From: Polaromonas sp. | GTDB lineage: Bacteria > Pseudomonadota > Gammaproteobacteria > Burkholderiales > Burkholderiaceae_C | DNA length: 8,911 nt | Assembly (NCBI GenBank): GCA_026786065.1 | Contig: JAJAYS010000327.1 | Span: 1 to 8,911 of the forward strand | Reading direction: 5' to 3' | Shown here: positions 5,258-8,911 of the stretch, one piece after another | Layout of the letters: each line of letters opens with the position of its first letter | How positions within the stretch are numbered: the stretch's first letter is position 1 | Made by a program: the position numbers and the translations under genes | The notes under the pieces: generated by a model | The model's input: the letters and a program-made list of their open reading frames with translations, nothing else | The model's database searches: none | What the model was told of the DNA's origin: nothing

Positions 5258-6580
5258 CTACGCCAGCTCTTCTTTGCGGATCCGCACGATCGGTGACAGC
5301 ACCGTGGGCAGCGCCTGCATGTGCGCCAACGCTTCGTTCATCTTCGCTTCGACGCAGTCGTGGGTCAGGATGATGAGGTCGGTCTGGGTCGCGCCTTCGC
5401 CGCCGACTTCATCGGCCTCGCGCTGCAGCATCGCATCGATGCTGATATCGGCTGCCGCCAGAATGCCGGTGACTTTTGCCAGCACGCCGGCCTGGTCGGC
5501 CACGTTCAGGCGCAGGTAGTAGCTGGTCACGATCTGGTCCATGGGCAGCACCGGCGTGTCGCTCATCGCATCAGGCTGAAAGGCCAGATGCGGCACGCGG
5601 TGAAAGGCGTCGGCGGTATGAAGGCGCGCGATATCCACCAGGTCGGCGATGACGGCGCTGGCGGTCGGCTCGCTGCCCGCGCCTTTGCCATAGAACAGCG
5701 TGGTGCCGACCGCGTCGCCATGCACCATCACGGCGTTCATGGCCCCTTCCACGCTGGCAATAAGCCGCTTGTTGGGCACCAGGGTCGGATGCACGCGCAG
5801 CTCAATTCCCTTAGGGGTTTTTTTGGTGATGCCCAGGAGCTTGATGCGGTAGCCGAGTTGCCCGGCATAGCGGATGTCCTGCGCTCCCAGCCTGGTGATG
5901 CCTTCGACATAGGCCTTGTTGAACTGCACCGGCACGCCGAAGGCAATGGCCGACATCAGCGCCGCCTTGTGGGCCGCATCGACGCCTTCGATGTCGAACG
6001 TGGGGTCTGCTTCGGCATATCCGAGGCGCTGGGCCTCTTTGAGCACCGCGTCGAAGTCAAGGCCCTTGTCGCGCATCTCGCTGAGAATGAAATTGGTGGT
6101 GCCGTTGATGATGCCCGCGATCCACTCGATGCGGTTGGCCGTAAGGCCCTCGCGCAGCGACTTGATGATCGGAATGCCACCGGCCACCGCCGCCTCGAAA
6201 GCCACCATCACGCCCTTGCGGTGGGCCGCGGCGAAAATCTCGGTGCCGTGCACGGCCAGCAGCGCCTTGTTGGCCGTCACCACATGCTTGCCGGCCTCAA
6301 TGGCTTCGAGCACCAGCTGCTTCGCAATGCCGTAGCCACCGATCAGTTCGACCACCACGTCGATGGCAGGATTCGCGATCACGGCACGCGCATCGCTGAC
6401 GACTTCGACACCGTCGCCGACCAGAGCCTTGGCCCGCGCGGTGTCCAGGTCGGCCACCATTGCAATGTCAATGCAGATGCCCGAGCGGCGCCGGATTTCT
6501 TGCCGGTTGCGCACCAGAACGTTGAAGACGCCACCGCCCACGGTGCCAATACCCAGCAGTCCAACTTGAATCGATTTCAT
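5258..6580 (-). CDS. hom: Homoserine dehydrogenase with C-terminal ACT domain
   Basis: This reduces aspartate semialdehyde to homoserine with NAD(P)H, the branch step to threonine and methionine. The 440 residues contain the nucleotide-binding loop GLLGIGTVGGGV (7-18), TANKALL (102-108), GIINGTTNFIL (156-166), the catalytic-region segment EADPTFDIEGVDAAHK (190-205, with Asp201 and Lys205 in the expected spacing) and YGKGAGSEPTASAV (297-310). Residues from about 353 (SYYLRLNVADQAGVLAKVTG) to the end form an ACT domain, which in this family usually mediates feedback control by threonine. The length matches the monofunctional ACT-bearing type. It starts 38 bases after alaA; the start codon lies at the edge of repeat copy B and no good ribosome binding site is seen. 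thrC follows by 72 bases. Confidence 0.97.
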   Translation of the reverse strand: MKSIQVGLLGIGTVGGGVFNVLVRNRQEIRRRSGICIDIAMVADLDTARAKALVGDGVEVVSDARAVIANPAIDVVVELIGGYGIAKQLVLEAIEAGKHVVTANKALLAVHGTEIFAAAHRKGVMVAFEAAVAGGIPIIKSLREGLTANRIEWIAGIINGTTNFILSEMRDKGLDFDAVLKEAQRLGYAEADPTFDIEGVDAAHKAALMSAIAFGVPVQFNKAYVEGITRLGAQDIRYAGQLGYRIKLLGITKKTPKGIELRVHPTLVPNKRLIASVEGAMNAVMVHGDAVGTTLFYGKGAGSEPTASAVIADLVDIARLHTADAFHRVPHLAFQPDAMSDTPVLPMDQIVTSYYLRLNVADQAGVLAKVTGILAAADISIDAMLQREADEVGGEGATQTDLIILTHDCVEAKMNEALAHMQALPTVLSPIVRIRKEELA

Positions 6581-6597
6581 GCTATTTTTAAACCAGA

Positions 6598-6650
6598 TCG
6601 GGCTGTAAGCTACTAAAACTAGGCGCGGGCAGCTACTAATTTAATAGCGG
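6598..6650 (-). repeat. Short interspersed repeat, copy B (alaA 3' end to hom leader)
   Basis: Read on the - strand from CCGCTATTA, this aligns ungapped to copy A (38 of 53 identities, hand count) in the opposite chromosomal orientation. GCTATT near its start and AATAGC just before the hom ATG (6586-6581) could be terminal inverted repeats, which would extend the element to 6581. It covers the last nine codons and the stop of alaA and most of the leader of hom. Confidence 0.65.
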
Positions 6651-7887
6651 AAGGTCGGGTGCCGGCACCGGTATTTTTGCGGTAGCTCTCCAGAAAGCGG
6701 GCAATGCGGGCGATGGCTTCACGCAGGTCGTCTTCATGCGGCAAAAACACGATGCGAAAGTGGTCTGCGGCGGGCCAGTTAAAGCCCGTGCCCTGCACCA
6801 GCATCACGCGGGTTTCTTTCAGCAGTTCAAGGAAGAACTCCCGGTCGTCGGTGATCGGATAGACCGCCGGGTCGAGCCGTGGAAACATGTAGAGCGCGGC
6901 CTGCGGCTTGATGCAGCTGACGCCCGGGATCGCGGTGATCAGCTCATAAGCCAGGTCGCGCTGGCGGCGCAGGCGCCCGCCTTCGCCGACCAGGTCGTTG
7001 ATGCTCTGGTAGCCGCCCAGCGCAGTCTGGATGGCCCATTGCCCCGGGACGTTGGAGCACAGCTTCATGTTTGAAAGCATGTTCAGGCCCTCGATGTAGT
7101 CCCGAGCGCGTTTCTTGTCGCCCGATACCACCAGCCAGCCGGCGCGGTAGCCGCAGGAGCGGTAGCTCTTGGAGAGCGAATTGAAGGTCAGCGTGAGCAC
7201 GTCGCTGGACAGGCTTGCAAGCGCCGTGTGGCGCACACCGTCGTAAAGCACCTTGTCATAGACCTCGTCGGCCAGGATCACCAGGCCGTGTTCGCGCGCA
7301 ATGGCGACGATCTCGTGCAGCAGGGCGTTTGAATACAGCGCGCCAGTCGGGTTGTTCGGGTTGATGACCACGATGCCCTTGGTGCGCGGCGTGATCTTGG
7401 CGCGAATGTCGGCAATGTTGGGCATCCAGCCATTGGATTCATCGCACAGGTAGTGCACCGGCTTGCCGCCAGACAGGCTGGTTGAGGCGGTCCACAACGG
7501 GTAGTCGGGCATCGGCAGCAGCAGCTCGTCACCGTTGTCGAGCAGCGCGTTGGTGGCCATGGTGATCAGCTCGCTCGCGCCGTTGCCCAGATAGATGTCG
7601 GCGAGCATGACGCCGGCGATGCCCTGTTTCTGCGTCTCGTGCATCACCGCCTTGCGCGCGGCAAAAATGCCTTTGCTGTCTGAATAACCGGCCGAGTTCG
7701 GCAGATTGCGGATCATGTCCTGCTGGATTTCCTCAGGCGCATCGAAGCCGAACACCGCCAAGTTGCCCAGATTGAGCTTGATGATCTTCTGGCCGTCTTC
7801 CTCCATCTGCTTGGCCGCGTCCATGATCGGGCCGCGGATGTCGTAGAGCACATTGGCCAGCTTGGCAGATTTGGTGATGGGTTTCAT
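6619..7887 (-). CDS. alaA: Pyridoxal phosphate aminotransferase, AlaA type
   Basis: This fold type I aminotransferase most likely interconverts pyruvate plus glutamate and alanine plus 2-oxoglutarate in the cytosol. Visible features are YLGNGASELI (99-108), PDYPLW (127-132), the PLP-site segment NPNNPTGALYS (176-186), LADEVYDKVLYDG (205-217) and SLSKSYRSCGYRAGW with the Schiff-base Lys240. It closely resembles enteric AlaA along its length but has 422 residues against about 405. The extra C-terminal tail includes a stretch, AIKLVAARA, encoded by repeat copy B. GAGAAG about 4 bases before the ATG at 7887 is an acceptable ribosome binding site. In betaproteobacteria this gene is typically just upstream of hom and thrC, as here, which suggests joint expression. 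Exact substrate preference cannot be read from sequence. Confidence 0.9.
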   Translation of the reverse strand: MKPITKSAKLANVLYDIRGPIMDAAKQMEEDGQKIIKLNLGNLAVFGFDAPEEIQQDMIRNLPNSAGYSDSKGIFAARKAVMHETQKQGIAGVMLADIYLGNGASELITMATNALLDNGDELLLPMPDYPLWTASTSLSGGKPVHYLCDESNGWMPNIADIRAKITPRTKGIVVINPNNPTGALYSNALLHEIVAIAREHGLVILADEVYDKVLYDGVRHTALASLSSDVLTLTFNSLSKSYRSCGYRAGWLVVSGDKKRARDYIEGLNMLSNMKLCSNVPGQWAIQTALGGYQSINDLVGEGGRLRRQRDLAYELITAIPGVSCIKPQAALYMFPRLDPAVYPITDDREFFLELLKETRVMLVQGTGFNWPAADHFRIVFLPHEDDLREAIARIARFLESYRKNTGAGTRPSAIKLVAARA

Positions 7888-7992
7888 AGCTTCTCAACAG
7901 ATGGGCCAATCGGGCTCGCGAAGGCCCGGTTGACGGCGTGGGCCACGGCTTTTGGTCGCGCAGCAATCACGGCGAACACCAGTGCGGGAGCC

Positions 7993-7998
7993 TATAAT
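7993..7998 (+). promoter_or_regulatory. -10 box for the Mth938-domain gene
   Basis: TATAAT within GCCTATAATTTG is a consensus -10 box on the + strand in the 196-base divergent region between alaA and the next gene. No good -35 lies 16-18 bases upstream; TTGACG at 7930 is too far. Transcription would begin near 8005, about 80 bases before the ATG at 8084. I could not identify the alaA promoter on the other strand. Confidence 0.5.
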
Positions 7999-8083
7999 TT
8001 GACCACAGAAAAATTGCTTGTCCGGGCCCGCCGACGCCGCGCAACGCGGCTCAGCTTTCCGCACCAAGCGCCCCGCGCCTGAC

Positions 8084-8479
8084 ATGAAACTCCAGCCCGA
8101 TCGACTTGATGTGCAATCCATTGTGGCCTACGGTCCCGGCTGGGTTGGGCTCGGCGCCAACGGAGTCGCCGAAAAGATTGACTACAGCGTCGTGATCGGC
8201 TCACACGGCGAAAAGTACGACTGGAACTGCCGCACTTTCGAAGACTTGACCGAAGACCATTTCACGCAACTGGCCAGGACCCGTCCGGAGCTGATCATTT
8301 TTGGAAGCGGCAGCGTCCTACGGTTCGTTCCTCCTGCCCTGCTTCGGTCCCTGATGGCTGAACGCATCGGCGTCGAAACAATGGACACCGCCGCCGCCTG
8401 CAGAACCTACAACATTCTTGCGGGTGAAGGCCGCCGGGTGATCGCCGCGCTGCTGATGGACACCACGCCAAAAGCATAG
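8084..8479 (+). CDS. Mth938-like domain protein (DUF498 family)
   Basis: The 131-residue product belongs to the Mth938/NDUFAF3-like family: small cytosolic proteins without a defined enzymatic role, one eukaryotic branch of which assists complex I assembly. Visible features are MKLQPDRLDVQSIVAYGPGW at the start, a central beta-strand segment PELIIFGSGSVLRF (68-81), and IGVETMDTAAACRTYNIL (95-112) followed by EGRRVIAALL (115-124), the typical family end. The frame is open further upstream to a TTG at 8018, but family similarity begins at the ATG at 8084, which I chose. The ribosome binding site is weak. The gene is divergent from alaA and followed after 122 bases by bcp on the same strand. No metal-binding motif or membrane segment is visible. 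Confidence 0.85.
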   Translation: MKLQPDRLDVQSIVAYGPGWVGLGANGVAEKIDYSVVIGSHGEKYDWNCRTFEDLTEDHFTQLARTRPELIIFGSGSVLRFVPPALLRSLMAERIGVETMDTAAACRTYNILAGEGRRVIAALLMDTTPKA

Positions 8480-8487
8480 CGCCTCGC

Positions 8488-8515
8488 CTGAAGCGGGTTG
8501 CGATTCGGGTAAAAT
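8488..8515 (+). promoter_or_regulatory. Likely bcp promoter
   Basis: TAAAAT (8510-8515), in the context GGGTAAAATTC, is a good -10 box for Burkholderiales. CTGAAG (8488-8493), 16 bases upstream, is a fair -35. This would give bcp its own transcript with a leader of about 80 bases. Confidence 0.5.
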
Positions 8516-8528
8516 TCAAGGTTGCACT

Positions 8529-8557
8529 TGGGAGCCGCCGGATTTGACCGGCACCCA
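8529..8557 (+). other. Hairpin in the bcp leader
   Basis: GCCGG (8537-8541) pairs with CCGGC (8548-8552) around ATTTGA, and TGGG (8529-8532) pairs with CCCA (8554-8557), leaving an AGCC/A internal loop. It lies in the predicted untranslated leader, about 45 bases before the start codon. No U-run follows directly, so it is not an obvious terminator; the role is unknown. Confidence 0.35.
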
Positions 8558-8601
8558 GACTTGGCCACTCAAAAACAAACCTTTTTCAGGGATCCCCCAG
8601 T

Positions 8602-8911
8602 ATGGCTGTTGTCGTAAACAAACCGCTTCCCGAGTTCGAAGCCAGCGCCACCGGCGGTATCAAAGTATCTAATCAGTCGCATGTCGGCAAGGTAGTGGTG
8701 CTTTACTTTTACCCCAAAGACAATACCCCTGGTTGCACCACTGAAGCGATGCAGTTCCGTGACCGTTACAAAGATTTTGTGAAGGCAGGCGCGACGGTGT
8801 TTGGCGTTTCGCGGGACAACATGAAGTCGCACGACGAGTTCAAGTCCAAGCTCGAATTGCCCTTCGAGCTGATTGCCGACACCGAAGAAAAAATGTGCCA
8901 TATGTTCGGTG
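8602..8911 (+). CDS. bcp: Peroxiredoxin of the Bcp/PrxQ family (5' part)
   Basis: This is a thiol peroxidase that reduces hydrogen peroxide and organic hydroperoxides, usually with thioredoxin. The visible 103 residues begin MAVVVNKPLPEFEASATGG and include the strand VVVLYFYPKDNTPGCTTEA, with the peroxidatic cysteine at 45 in the PxxxT-x-x-C context, then FGVSRDNMKSHDEF (67-80) and LIADTEEKMCHMFG. The resolving cysteine found five residues after the peroxidatic one in E. coli Bcp is Met50 here; Cys99 is the only other cysteine seen. AGGGA about 10 bases upstream is the probable ribosome binding site. The remaining third or so of the gene lies beyond the window. It is likely transcribed from its own promoter. 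Confidence 0.93.
   Translation, partial: MAVVVNKPLPEFEASATGGIKVSNQSHVGKVVVLYFYPKDNTPGCTTEAMQFRDRYKDFVKAGATVFGVSRDNMKSHDEFKSKLELPFELIADTEEKMCHMFG

Noticed and set aside
5321..6616. 431-codon open frame on the + strand
   Set aside because: It is exactly antisense to hom, whose motifs are unmistakable. The long frame is a by-product of high-GC codon usage, and its His/Ala/Arg-rich translation matches no family I know.
7930..7998. TTGACG at 7930 as the -35 of the TATAAT at 7993
   Set aside because: The gap is 57 bases, far from the 16-18 needed.
8018..8083. Upstream TTG start for the Mth938-domain gene
   Set aside because: The added residues show no family similarity and would leave only about 13 bases between the predicted transcript start and the TTG.

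Overview
The window looks like chromosomal DNA of a betaproteobacterium in the order Burkholderiales, most likely a Comamonadaceae relative of Polaromonas or Rhodoferax. The evidence is the high-GC coding style, the gene order alaA-hom-thrC-mobB-moeA-moaD, a divergent Mth938-domain gene followed by bcp, and two copies of a short intergenic repeat of the GCTATTA...TAGCTGC type that I associate with that family. The genus-level placement is inference from memory, not a search result.

Bases 1-1324 are a decayed integron. An N-terminal fragment of an integron integrase (1058-1324, + strand) carries several frame lesions and has no catalytic domain. Its promoter region still holds a perfect CTGT-N8-ACAG LexA box (1029-1044). 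Leftwards and divergently lie an attI-like core site (917-923), a very small cassette ending in an attC site (713-770), an ORF-poor block ending at an orphan core site (457-463), and a cassette with a DUF4242-family gene (142-417, - strand) and a good attC site (76-136). The start of one more cassette runs off the left edge. All cassette features point away from intI, as in a canonical integron. Sampled base composition is lower in GC than the chromosomal block: 29/60 for bases 241-300 against 45/60 for bases 2701-2760.

Bases 1325-1455 (131 bases) separate the integrase remnant from moaD. I see no gene, RNA or clear terminator there.

Bases 1456-7887 are six co-oriented genes on the - strand, read in the order alaA, hom, thrC, mobB, moeA, moaD. 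They are spaced 38, 72, 78 and 44 bases apart, with a final ATGA overlap. The first three serve amino-acid metabolism: an alanine-type aminotransferase, then the homoserine dehydrogenase and threonine synthase steps of threonine synthesis. The last three serve the molybdenum cofactor: the MobB GTPase, MoeA molybdenum insertase and the MoaD sulfur carrier. moaE, the usual partner of moaD, is not seen; the integron sits where it might be expected.

Two kinds of repeat have shaped this block. A 114-base palindromic repeat is inserted in frame inside thrC and adds 38 residues to the enzyme. Two diverged copies of a roughly 53-base repeat lie in opposite orientations after thrC and after alaA; the second supplies the last residues and stop codon of alaA.

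Bases 7888-8083 are a divergent intergenic region with a good -10 box for the rightward gene. Bases 8084-8479 encode a small Mth938-domain protein. Bases 8602-8911 are the start of a Bcp/PrxQ peroxiredoxin gene cut by the window edge, preceded by its own likely promoter and a leader hairpin. I saw no tRNA, rRNA, CRISPR array or complete insertion sequence.
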